The notes under the pieces were generated by a model. That model saw nothing but the letters and a program-made list of their open reading frames with translations, did no database searches and was not told where the DNA came from. Below, one piece after another: positions 48,928 through 58,890 of a DNA stretch of 64,000 nucleotides; position 1 is the stretch's first letter, and every line of letters starts with the position of its first letter. The stretch is from Gracilaria domingensis (Eukaryota > Rhodophyta > Florideophyceae > Gracilariales > Gracilariaceae), in assembly GCA_022539475.1 (NCBI GenBank), contig VCMS01000125.1, positions 85,970 through 149,969 on the forward strand, written 5' to 3'. The position numbers were made by a program, and so were the translations under genes.

Positions 48928-51900
48928 ATGACGTCGATCTTGACTGTCACTCGACCTCCTTCTCCCTTCTTACGACGTTCTCTTGCAGTCTTTGTCGTCG
49001 TTTCTCGTTCTTTTCTTCTTCCCATGGTCTCCTACAGTACACATAAGAAGCGTGGGTGCCCCTTTGTTACTCGCCGAGGAGTCTTCTCTCTTCAACAGCA
49101 TGTCAACCATTGCCCGTTTCGTCTGAAAGCAGCGCTGGAAGACGACAATAGGCCGCCCATTTGGAGAAGCAAGCGTCTCAAGCTTTCCGCGCCCGCGCCC
49201 GCATCTTCCGAAACGGTCACTGCCCCTTGTCACCTTCCAGAGCCTCCGGTGTCCGAGGACATCGTTGAACCCACTCCGTGCGCCCCTCCCATTCCGGACA
49301 CTTCGCATTGTGTTTCTTCTTCCGCGGGTCCTGCGTCATTAGAGCGAGAACACGGAAGCGGTTCCCGCCCAGTGCCTTCTGAGGAGGCCCTCGGTGATTT
49401 GCATATAGATTATCTCACGGTTTGTCTGGCTTCAGTAGCTTCCAACCTTGGTCATCGTGAGGCAGACGAGCTAATTGGGCTACTTCGGGACCCGCGATTC
49501 TTGCAAAAGCGATTCAACGAGACTATAACATGTTCCAAGCGCTGTACAGAACTGAAGAACGCCATTTTCGAACGATACGTCTCAAAGGACGGTTTCAATC
49601 GAAGAACTGTCTCGCCAGAAGGATGTAAGTTCAGCGCCACCCTCTACACGAGAGACCCCGTTCAGACACTTGTGAAACAGCTCCAGTTGGCTAACAACGA
49701 AAACACATTCTTCCACCCTATACCTCAGACCCACTCCACGAAAATATCTCACCCCATGTCCGGCTCTCTCGCAAGAGAGGCCACCTCAAAACTTAAGGAA
49801 ATGGTCATGGGCTCTTTGGATAGTAGAATAGTGTGGTACTCCCAAGAAATAAGTTACAGTGAATCTTTCGTAGGTCTTCTGCAGGTATACACCGATAAGT
49901 CTTCAACAACTCTAAAGCAAACATCGGTTACCGCCTATCCTCTTCACCTCATATTTCTCAACTTCTCCGACGAGCTACGCCGTAAGTGCATCCGTGATGA
50001 CCTCACAGTAGTGGCATACTTCCCTACGACACTGATCGAGGTTTCCGCATCTGAAGCAGACGCAATGCCATTCGTTTCTAGCAAGTCTCTACGCGAGTCC
50101 AGGATGCAAATCCTTCAAGAATCTCTTCGTCAAGTCCTGGAGCCCATTCTAAATCTCACGCAGAAAGGTTTTCAGTTCATCGGCGAAGACAAACTAAGGC
50201 GAGTGTGCCATCCTCTGCTTGCAAGTTATTGTACGGATATTTTTGAGGCTAAGGACATTCTGTCCATTCCTCATGGGACCAAAATGGAAAGCCCGTGTCA
50301 TAGATGCAAAGCCCCTCGCTCATCTTTATGCAGTTCTATTCCCACCTCATTCAACGGACGTTCTCAAAAGCACACGAAAAGCATCCGAAAGACATACACA
50401 GCTATCTTGCAACATGCACAAAAAGATGAGGCGGAAAGACGTCCACGTCGTGCGAGGGAGAGAAGATCTCAAGCGGATACTCTGATGAGTTCAAATTCCA
50501 TATCTCTCACTCCTTCGTTCCTCGAAACTTCCGTAAGCCTTGGAATGATCCCGGGATTGTCTCCATACAGTCTGTTGTCATTCGAACCATTACACAACTT
50601 GCATCTCGGCATCTCGAAGCTGATAAAAACGGCCACAATCGAGAGACTGCAGTCAGACACCCTGTGAACCACAATAGGAACATCTGAATCGCGTTCATTT
50701 CGAACGATACGCACCCAACTCCTCAACCATGCAAACGCAATTCTAGCTGCCATAGAACGCGATTCTCCTGCCAAAGGTTTACATATCGATTTCTGCACGC
50801 AGGAGAAAGGCAAATCTTTGAATGGTATCTTCACGAAAGACGGTCTCCATGGAATGCTGGAGGCCAAAAACTACAAAGCACTTGACATGGTCTTCCCCTT
50901 CATAGGAGCATTCTTTGACATATGCTGTGGAGAACAGGACGTTGCCCCAATCACAACCGTTTTCTCTCAGTACTCGGACTTGCTTTCGACCTTATTCAGA
51001 TACAATCGTGACCCGTATTGGACTGAAAGCTCTCTCCTGTGCCTCATTTCGGAGATTGAAGCCTTCAAGCGTTCCGCAACAAAGACTCTGGCGGATTTTC
51101 ATCCCTCCAGACTGGGAACTCTGAAGTTTCATCTTTTCGATCATCTCGTGGACGATATTCGCCGTCTGGGAAGTATCAAGTACTACGACGCAGGCATATA
51201 CGAACATGCACACCTGCTATTTAAGAGACACTACAAAAAGACGTCCAGAAGAACAGCAACGGCTGTGGAGGAGACTATTCGCTCCATTGAGCACGGACAT
51301 GTTAGAAAGCAATGGAATGGCAATACTCCTTACCAGCGTAATCCAGGTTTACCAGGAACTTCCACACAGCTTCCTCGATTTGCAATGAGAGGGCGTTCTT
51401 TCACTTTACGAGCTCTTTAACATTGTGTTTCAAGTATTTCCAGTTCAAAAACATGGACTGCTGTTAGAAAGATGTTCTCAAGTACGGACACAAGGTCGAT
51501 TCTTGACCAAATTGGTGAACAGGCTTTTCCTCCTTTCCTCAGTCTCGTGAAAGAAACACTGGATGAGCACTCTATTACATACTTTCCAGAAAAGACAAGG
51601 ATAACTCTGATGAATTCGGCCCTCGTGAAAGGCGGTTTCGTTCCGACTCTTGAACACTTCGATTCGTCTTCTTTCTAAGGCACTTAAGCTGGGACGACCC
51701 AAATACCCCATCACCCAACGAGTCTTCGCTTCTCCAGCATTTGGTCCCAGTAGAAAGCCAAATTTTTCCACTGTATTGGTAAGCGGAGAAGATTCAGAGA
51801 CTTGGGTTGCCCAGGTAGTCGCTCTGATTCGAATATCTCTCCTTGATTCTGCACTTACCGCACCAGAGGTGGCATTCGTCCGGTATTTCGAGGTTTTACC

Positions 51901-52207
51901 CCCCGCAACAAACATCGACCACATATTGAAATGCATATCTTTACGGTGGGCTACAAACGATGAAAAGAACCACACTCTTCCGTTCCCTTGTCATTCCAAA
52001 GCGGGGACTATCGTAGAGTTAACTCCTTGGTACGGGATGGTTCCGGTTTCTGCACTACAGGGAACTGTCCATGTTGTTCGATCAAACTACCCTGCTCCAC
52101 CTTTTTGTCCTCCACTTCAATGGTTTCAACACCGATTCTACATCAATCGATTCTATCATGATTCAGATGAAGGACCAACTGAGCACGTTGATCTTGTACA
52201 GCCTTAA
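48928..52207 (+). pseudogene. Plavaka/KDZ-type transposase with two in-frame stops and a frameshift
   Basis: From ATG 48928: a zinc-finger-like C-P-F...F-S-L-Q-Q-H-V-N-H-C, a disordered Pro-rich part, then Y-T-D-K-S-S...A-Y-P-L-H-L-I-F-L-N-F-S-D-E-L-R-R-K. That is the first-Asp region of Plavaka enzymes, which usually read D-x-T...P-x-x-L-x-x-x-N...R-x-K. Next come C-H-P-L-L-A-S-Y with C-H-R-C, and F-E-P-L-H-N-L-H-L-G. TGA at 50665 and TAA at 51418 are in frame, with sensible protein continuing after each (Y-E-H-A-H-L-L-F-K-R-H-Y). A frame change near 51660 leads to a C-terminal domain ending F-Y-I-N-R-F-Y-H-D. The TAA stop (52205-52207) overlaps the stop of the convergent gene by 3 bp. Confidence 0.7.
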
Positions 52208-53175
52208 ACATTAAGGGCTCCATCCTCTACATGTTCACCTTGTGGTGCCTTTTCTTGTGATCCTGTGTTACTTCCGAAATCGTTCATGTCCATTTCCTTG
52301 AACTCCATATCCCCTTCCTCGCATTCACCAACGAAACAATCGCTAATAGACCCCAATCTTCGGCTCACACTGTCAATAAAAAATTGTTCTTTCACAGTGA
52401 GGTAAAGTCTTCCGTTCGACGGCATTCGATATCCAAATGTAGCCTCTCTCATGTCATTACCAAGAACCTTAGTCCAATCTTCCGTTGTCGTTCCAAAATT
52501 ATGAAACTCGCTGGAATTGGTCCTCAAGACACGTTGCCTAACATCCCCCAGAACATTCTTTAAACACAGAGGTAGCAGTTCAGCAAACTTCTTTGTAAAC
52601 AGTTTCTGTCTCTGGCCACCCCTTGACACATCCGTACTTAGAAGGCTCACAACCGTCAACACCCAAGCGTCCAAACGTGCGAGCAACAGTATTGTGCCAT
52701 CTAAAAAGGTGCCCGTATCCTTGTCTTCCACATCATACCCAATAAACTCCTTCAGTACTTGTACCCCGACACAGTTTCGGAAGAACAAGTCTTGATCTTC
52801 GGTCGGCATATCCTCGACATACTCCGCATTGGAGTACTTTAGACGAACAAATGGGGCTTTTCTCCACCATGAAGTGTTCGGTACACCATTTTCGTCAAGA
52901 CGCAGTATGTTCCCCTGCGCTTCCTTCAACTGCATTGTGAGTTCGTCAGCATTCTCTTCTACCAGCTTTGTTCTTCTCCAAATCAGATCGTACCCCAGGA
53001 GCAGAAATAGTTTATCCCTCGTATTTCTCTTACGAACGCCCACGACGTCACTCATGGTCTGCCGCATTCTCTGCCTAAGGCACATATCCGCACAAAGTTC
53101 CAGTATACACCTGTCGGTAAGAGATGCTTTTCTAATACCTTCCCAGCTCAACTCCTTCAACTCGCTTTCAACCAT
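52204..53175 (-). CDS. Uncharacterised 323-aa protein (KDZ unit)
   Basis: From ATG 53175 (MVESELKELSW) to TAA 52204. It is largely helical with C-I-L-E-L-C-A-D-M-C-L-R-Q-R-M-R near the start, a central L-D-G-T-I-L-L-L-A-R-L-D-A-W region and an acidic C-terminus. No family recognised. Its open frame extends 12 bp upstream, overlapping the end of the next gene, so it could be the C-terminal half of that protein joined by a -1 shift at CTTTG (53181-53190). Its stop overlaps the convergent transposase stop (TTAA at 52204-52207). Confidence 0.5.
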   Translation of the reverse strand: MVESELKELSWEGIRKASLTDRCILELCADMCLRQRMRQTMSDVVGVRKRNTRDKLFLLLGYDLIWRRTKLVEENADELTMQLKEAQGNILRLDENGVPNTSWWRKAPFVRLKYSNAEYVEDMPTEDQDLFFRNCVGVQVLKEFIGYDVEDKDTGTFLDGTILLLARLDAWVLTVVSLLSTDVSRGGQRQKLFTKKFAELLPLCLKNVLGDVRQRVLRTNSSEFHNFGTTTEDWTKVLGNDMREATFGYRMPSNGRLYLTVKEQFFIDSVSRRLGSISDCFVGECEEGDMEFKEMDMNDFGSNTGSQEKAPQGEHVEDGALNV

Positions 53176-53180
53176 TTTCT

Positions 53181-54599
53181 TCAGCAAAGCATCTGGCCCC
53201 CCTCTACCGAAGGTGTGAACATGCCAAAACTGCCCAAGAGCTCCACGGGGTTTTTAGGAACCATGTATGAACCACCTTCCTCCGGCTCAATAAGCCCTTC
53301 CCCACTCTCAGTTGCGTCTTCCACCTTCTCGGCACGGTTACCCCAATTTCGGGTGAGCGACTCACCTTCGAGCCATAGCTCACTTGTTTCTCTCCTTGCC
53401 CACGTCAGCATGTTGTGATACACTGCTCGAGCAACCCCTCGAAACTCGTCGCACACCTCAATTTTATGCTTCTTTCGACCTGTCTGCCCAGGTTCACCAG
53501 CACGTGTACTCCTATCTCCCTCCTGTTTCAGTGCCCCTCTTAGCCCTTCAATGACTAGATCCTTCTCTTCAAGCCTCTTTTTCAAAGCCGTACTCTGCTC
53601 TTGGGCGACCTTCACTAGAATTCCCCGAACCATCAAGTCTTCTTGTAGCGTCTTAACCTTTTCTTTCAAGCAATTCAGTTCATTTAAAAGATCACGTCTG
53701 TTCATAGAGGTTGATTTCACACCAGTGTGGAAATCTTCCGGTATTTCCCTAGCCTCTTCGGCGAGAGGCCCCGGTAATGCCGCAGGATTCGGTGTTATTT
53801 CGTTATCGGAACTATCCTCATGTGCCATACCCTTAGACACGAGAGGCTGCAGGCGTTCTGTGTCCACCCTTGGCACGGCTCCGAGCTCCAACTCCCGTGT
53901 CTGTCCTCCTCCATGGCATGGTATATCAGATGAATTGGGCCTCGTACGAGCTGCAACGGCCCCCGTTGTGGAAAGAGGGGAAGGTCGAGGAGTAAGTCGT
54001 CTATCAGTTGTCTCTCGATTTCTTATTGTCTTTCTCCCTTGTCCGGACCCATTGCGAGGCATCATACTATTCATAGCGGCCCCAGTTCTAGAAGACAAGG
54101 ATGAACGTGACGATCTTAATATACTAGGGCTCTCACGACTTCTCGTCATTGTCCCTTGTTGTCCAGATCCACTGGGCGGCGTAAACCGCTCCCCAGTAGC
54201 TCCGGTCTTCGATATCGGCCCGGGACATGAAGGTTTTGGTGTCATACGAACCTCTTCAGTTCCAGTTGTCATGTCCTCCTGTCCTGACCCGCTGGGCCGA
54301 GTTACCTCATCTTCTTGAGGAGCAGAGACAGATGCACGATTTGCATTATCGGCAGTTGACGGCACGACATCGTTCCCTGATCCACGAATTCTTGACGCAA
54401 TCCCGGAAGACGCTCCGCTTAGAGATGGGCGAGAGAGTACTATAGGAGGACGCCCACTGACTCTTTCCTTCGTCGAGGACGACTTCCGTTTAGGAAGTGT
54501 GGTGCTTGTAGCCTGATTCGTATCATCCGATGCTCTTCTCTTCTTCTGTCCACTCTTGTTCCGCTGCGTACTATTTCGCTTTCTCGGCGTTATACCCAT
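53181..54599 (-). CDS. Uncharacterised 472-aa disordered/coiled-coil protein (KDZ unit)
   Basis: From ATG 54599 (MGITPRKRNSTQ). A basic N-terminus is followed by ~250 residues rich in Ser, Arg, Pro, Thr and Gly containing several S-G-S-G-Q repeats spaced ~45 residues apart. A leucine/lysine/glutamate coiled coil follows (about 290-360), then a C-terminal W-A-R-R-E-T-S-E-L-W segment. The repeat spacing suggests internal duplication. No enzyme motif. It may be a structural or DNA-bridging partner of the element; function unknown. The gene ends ...GGQMLC-stop, overlapping the frame of the 323-aa gene. Confidence 0.5.
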   Translation of the reverse strand: MGITPRKRNSTQRNKSGQKKRRASDDTNQATSTTLPKRKSSSTKERVSGRPPIVLSRPSLSGASSGIASRIRGSGNDVVPSTADNANRASVSAPQEDEVTRPSGSGQEDMTTGTEEVRMTPKPSCPGPISKTGATGERFTPPSGSGQQGTMTRSRESPSILRSSRSSLSSRTGAAMNSMMPRNGSGQGRKTIRNRETTDRRLTPRPSPLSTTGAVAARTRPNSSDIPCHGGGQTRELELGAVPRVDTERLQPLVSKGMAHEDSSDNEITPNPAALPGPLAEEAREIPEDFHTGVKSTSMNRRDLLNELNCLKEKVKTLQEDLMVRGILVKVAQEQSTALKKRLEEKDLVIEGLRGALKQEGDRSTRAGEPGQTGRKKHKIEVCDEFRGVARAVYHNMLTWARRETSELWLEGESLTRNWGNRAEKVEDATESGEGLIEPEEGGSYMVPKNPVELLGSFGMFTPSVEGGQMLC

Positions 54600-54845
54600 G
54601 TTGTGGAGATAAACGGTGTAATGAAACGAAATTGTTGGGGGGGGTAAGGGGTGAGGGGGGGGTGCATGGTTCAGATATTCCGGGAGACTCCGCAGTTCCT
54701 GCTTTTTAGGAATTTGAGGTGCCCAATGGGTCGCAAATATCGCCGTTACAGATGAAGATCTCCAGTGTACATGTACAACAACGCGTATTGCAGGCAGCTG
54801 CAACATTCACAAGCATATTTACTTTCTATTCGGTACTGAACTCAT

Positions 54846-57800
54846 CTATTGCTCCAATGTCAGAGCCCAGTCCCAGGCGTACTGCTCTCCGTAGTTGAAA
54901 TACAACTCTTCGCCCCTCTCAATATCTCTTACTGCTCTACAACGAAGTAGAGCATAGTTAGAAAGGTCGGACTTAAACTGTATCACGGACTTCGCTTCCA
55001 CCACCTTCACATTGGCACTTCGAGTCCTGTTTGACCGGGGCTCCGATAAATCGGGATCCCCGGCATGATATCCGGCGTCGTTAATGTAGCCCCGATACAA
55101 AAAGGCGCAGGGACAATGTAGACTTCGCTCTCCTTTCTATCCTGAGCCTGTCCTGGTCTGTTCCTCAGGTGCAGAAACTCCGTACCAGTCACAGTGACCA
55201 TCATAGAAAACAACTTGTACCGCACTGGAGTTGCTCCGAGACAGCCACTTCCATACGTTAATTGTCTTTCCTTCCGGTTCGTCAGATCCGTGTATACCAA
55301 AGTTCCATAGAAATGACAGATAGTTTCCCCAGCCAATATCTTATGTTCCGTGAACACCCCCATACCAGCACGGGGATGTCGAATCTTAGAAGATGCTACA
55401 TGTAAGCGATAGCGATTGGCTTCAACAGTCAACAGCATATGCATATCCATTAGATTCAGAGCTCCTCGGTACTTCTCCTCCCAAAGATCTACAGTATGCT
55501 GTCCACACTTGTCGACAAAGTCCCAGTCCTTCCAGTATCTTCCTAAGAACTGAGTAATATGTGCAGGCATCACTTGGTACTGAGGGTAACCAAATGGAGC
55601 TTCCCATTCAAGCCGACCTCGGTCCCGATGTGGAACCCGTTCATAAGTCGTTGAAGCCGCATTCACCACCTCCTTTTCAACCAGGATGTCATTCTTCCCC
55701 CCGCGAATAACTTCGGCCATAAGAGTCGTTACATGGTGCTTCGCATGGCTGAAACATGGCCTATTCTTCTCGCACCCCAAGAACTTCCTATGCTTTGTCA
55801 GCGATAGGCACGCCATACCCGTAGAAAAAGTTCCCGCGAACATGTCCATGACAAGATCACCCGGTCTTGTGAAGCGACATATCAACTCCTTCATCAACTC
55901 CCTCGACTTCTGCTCCGGTCTTATGTACTGCCCACCTGGTACTGAACTACCTGGCTCATGTACCTTCCATGTCAACCACTCCCCCGCTCTCGGTTTTGGC
56001 ACCCGGTCAATTACATTCCTGTTAGCCGGGAAAGTAGAAGGAATGAAATTGTTCTCCTCAAATGGAGTAAGACTGGCTTTCTCCGATGGTCGCAATCCAC
56101 GCTTCACCCCATGAACGGCGTACTCCGTTACGGGCTGTATCCCAAACTTCCGTGGATTCCCTCCAACATTACTTCGATCCCGGATGAACACCAGTGGATT
56201 CGCATCCACTTTAAACGAAGGCGTGAGTTCTGGTTTACCTTCGCTTCCAGCTTCATCTTTAGTACTCACCGTTTCCGAAATTATCCTGTGCCAAACATGA
56301 AACTGTGCCATGGCACAGAATATAATGAAGTGCCCACCTGACCGAAGCGCGGAACTTATTAAGTCAGCCGTACGGATCATGTAATCCTCACTGAAGACAT
56401 CTTGAGCACTATTCCGTTTGTTCCTCTACCTTCGAGTGTTAAAGGGAGGGTCTGTTAGGACAAGCTGTGCCTCACCCCATAAAATCTCACTCTGATTCAT
56501 AAACGTTTCGTGTGTGTGCCTCAGGTCCTTCATGTCACAGTTGTACGCTACAAAGTGTGACTTTCTCATCCCCTTCCACACCTTGTCCATATTCATTCGA
56601 AGGAGACTGGATATCCCCTTCATGGGCGGCTCAATACCAGTCTTTTGGATGTTGTAACCGGCAACCCGAGATTCATGCTCCGCAAGATTCACCGGCTTCT
56701 CGACGTCGTCGCTATCGGAGCTCACGAGGTTCATATACTCTCGACGAAGTGGGGGTGGGGCAGACTTGGTCGAAGAAGGTTCGGCATTACCGGAAGTTTT
56801 AGGAGTTTTCGTCAGTTCAATATCAGGTTTCGCGTGAATGCCGACATGGAACCCTGCCGCATGACGCATATCCTGTATTTGTTTCCATAGCAACTCCGAA
56901 AACTTCTGAAATCGAGCAGGCAACTCACCGGAGTCAGAACCAGATACGGTATTCATCCGTATCTCCGAGAACTCTATCCAGTTCCTCATCTGATCAGCCC
57001 GTAAGCTATAGAGGCTATCGTGGGTGCATATGGTTTCGAGGTCTGTCAAAAATTCCTTAGCCAGTATTCGGAGGTTTGTATCGCATTCATCACTCAAGGT
57101 CTCCACCGATCCACTAGAACTGCTCTGTGGCACATCCTGTGTGTTGAATCGAGTACTCTGGCTCGGCGGGGCATAACCAGACTCCCATGTCTCTAGCGCT
57201 GTATACTTCAACGTCTGCATATTCATGTAAATGTATGGTTTCACCATGTGCGGAACGTTCGTGTATCCAAGATGAGCCGCAAAACAACTCCATGCCCATA
57301 CGGCCTCACTGAAAGCGAATCCCAGTCGATCACAGTTGTCTTTGGAGAACGACGTAAAAGTGGGTATGTACACAGATGGTGCATGGTTCACTTTTCGTTT
57401 CTTTTTCGGTTGTTTCTTCTTCATCATTCGGATATTGTCGTTCTCTCCCATTATGTGGCCGAGGTATGATAAGTATATAACGACCTCAAAAGGGTTCACA
57501 GCTGTTGGTGGGATGAACACTGTCGTCTTCAGAACCTGCTTTCTCCTGGTCATGAAATAACCAACCAGGCATCGCACCGGTAGGTATATACCCATATCCA
57601 TAGAGAGAAGGAAAAAATTGCGCAGTCTCTGGTCCTCATCCCCGTCCTTCTTGTCAAGAAGCTTCGTTACAAGATATCGTTGTTCCACAGGTTTGTTATT
57701 CACAACACTCTTTCGCAGCTGTTGCAGTGTCAAGTTCTGGAGGTTCTTGGAGTTAGTGGCCTCCTCAAACATCTTCCTTGCCTCCGAAATATCCTTATAG

Positions 57801-57982
57801 TTCTCGGCGCAGAACTCTATTAACCCTCTAAACCCCACGTCCCGTGACCGATCAGGGCCTCCATCGCTGTTTGCCAAAGCATCGCGAAGAACCAAGAAAA
57901 GTCTGACATATGCATGGAACGCCGGAGGCGGAGCACTCATGTCGATAGGATGCATCTCCTCTCCATCATCGGTGGAATCCAT
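54846..57982 (-). pseudogene. DNA (adenine) methyltransferase-like / SET domain fusion, broken by TAG and a frameshift
   Basis: ATG 57982 opens a ~500-aa N-terminal region without recognised domains, ending L-T-D-P-P-F-N-T, the DPPF catalytic motif (IV) of amino-methyltransferases. TAG at 56426-56428 follows; the same frame continues with S-G-G-H-F-I-I-F, then M-D-M-F-A-G-T-F-S-T-G-M-A (motif I, SAM binding). Motif IV before I is the permuted beta-class order, and DPPF suggests N6-adenine. A SET domain follows: G-M-G-V-F-T-E-H-K-I-L-A-G-E-T-I...F-Y-G-T. After a frame change at a T5 run (about 55095-55105) it continues Y-I-N-D-A...S-A-N-V-K-V...R-G-E-E-L-Y-F-N-Y-G-E-Q-Y. Predicted activities are DNA base methylation plus histone/protein lysine methylation in one polypeptide. 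Confidence 0.75.
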
Positions 57983-58890
57983 CGCTTCAGCGCAAACAAC
58001 GGATGCGAGCCTTTAAATGGCGACTTACGCTGGGCACCCCCGCTTTCGGCAGCTCCTCCCAGCGCACTGCCAGTCTCGTCCGTGTCCGTGTCCGCTCGGT
58101 GCGATAGCGCCGCGTGTCGGCCACGTCGCGACTCGGAGCTATTGCAAAGGTCGCGTATTGTGCTAAAAGTCGCGGATCAAGTGGGTGTGAAGCGCTAGTT
58201 TTCTCTAGTTTGATATATGTGCACGGCGTGTGCAGCGAAATCACTGCCGGAAGTGCCGGGAGGAGTGTTTTGGGAGGTCTCCGGAAGGCGCCAGAATGTG
58301 TCCAGAACGTGCCGCGGGCGGGGGGGGTCGGGCGTGTTAGGGTACATACCCTAACACGACCGGACCCCTCCGCCCGCGGGCACGTTTTGGGCGAGTTTTT
58401 GAAAAATGTGCGATTTTATGCCCGCGGGCGGGGGGGTCCGGTCGTGCCCCCCCGCCCGCGGGCACGTTCTGGCCACATTCCGGCGCCTTCCCGGGACCTC
58501 CCAACACACGCCGCCCCACAGTGATTTCGCTACACCCGGCCGCCGGTACGTTGGCGCCGCTGTCCACGTGTATTGGCGGGAGTAGGCTGTACATGGAAGT
58601 GAATGAGTGTACTCTTGACTACTATGCAAAGCATTTGAAGAGCATGATTAGGGAGCGCGACCATTGCTCGCGTGAGTCATCATTGCGCGAACTCCACGAC
58701 TCCAAAGCGTACAATCAGCGTGCGAGCGGCCACGGACAGGACACGGACGAGACTGGCAGTGCGCTGGGAGGAGCTGCCGAGAGCGGGGGTGCCCAGCGTA
58801 AGTCGCCATTTAAAGGCTCGCCTCCGTTCTTGTATCGTCCAGAGCGAGCGTATTGTTGATATACACCTTTCACTGCAATAGCTGTTCAAC
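57983..58890. promoter_or_regulatory. Divergent promoter built as a mirrored inverted repeat
   Basis: Outer arms: ~58000-58098 and ~58733-58828 are near-identical in inverted orientation, including TTTAAATGGCGACTTACG about 25-35 bp upstream of the methyltransferase ATG on one side and about 60-70 bp upstream of the ParB-like ATG on the other. Inner arms: ~58228-58330 and ~58430-58536 are also inverted copies (CAGCGAAATCACTG; GAAGGCGCC; CCCGCGGGC). Sequence between outer and inner arms is not shared. The centre carries several CCGCCCGCGGGCACGTT-type modules and a GTGTTAGGGT/ACCCTAACAC hairpin at 58334-58357. TTTAAA could be the core promoter for both genes. Confidence 0.8.

Noticed and set aside
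56388-56428. The TAG in the methyltransferase-SET gene as a tiny (~40-nt) intron
   Set aside because: A GTAGAG...TTCAG stretch exists, but the two supported introns in the window are ~100 nt with GTAAGT donors, and the frame is already continuous across the stop.
48928-57982. Alternative genetic code in which TAG or TGA is read as sense
   Set aside because: Host genes here end at TAG, TGA and TAA, and the in-frame stops in the mobile elements include all three; lesions are simpler.
58334-58357. TTAGGG/CCCTAA as telomeric repeat
   Set aside because: Only one unit on each arm of a short hairpin; no tandem array.
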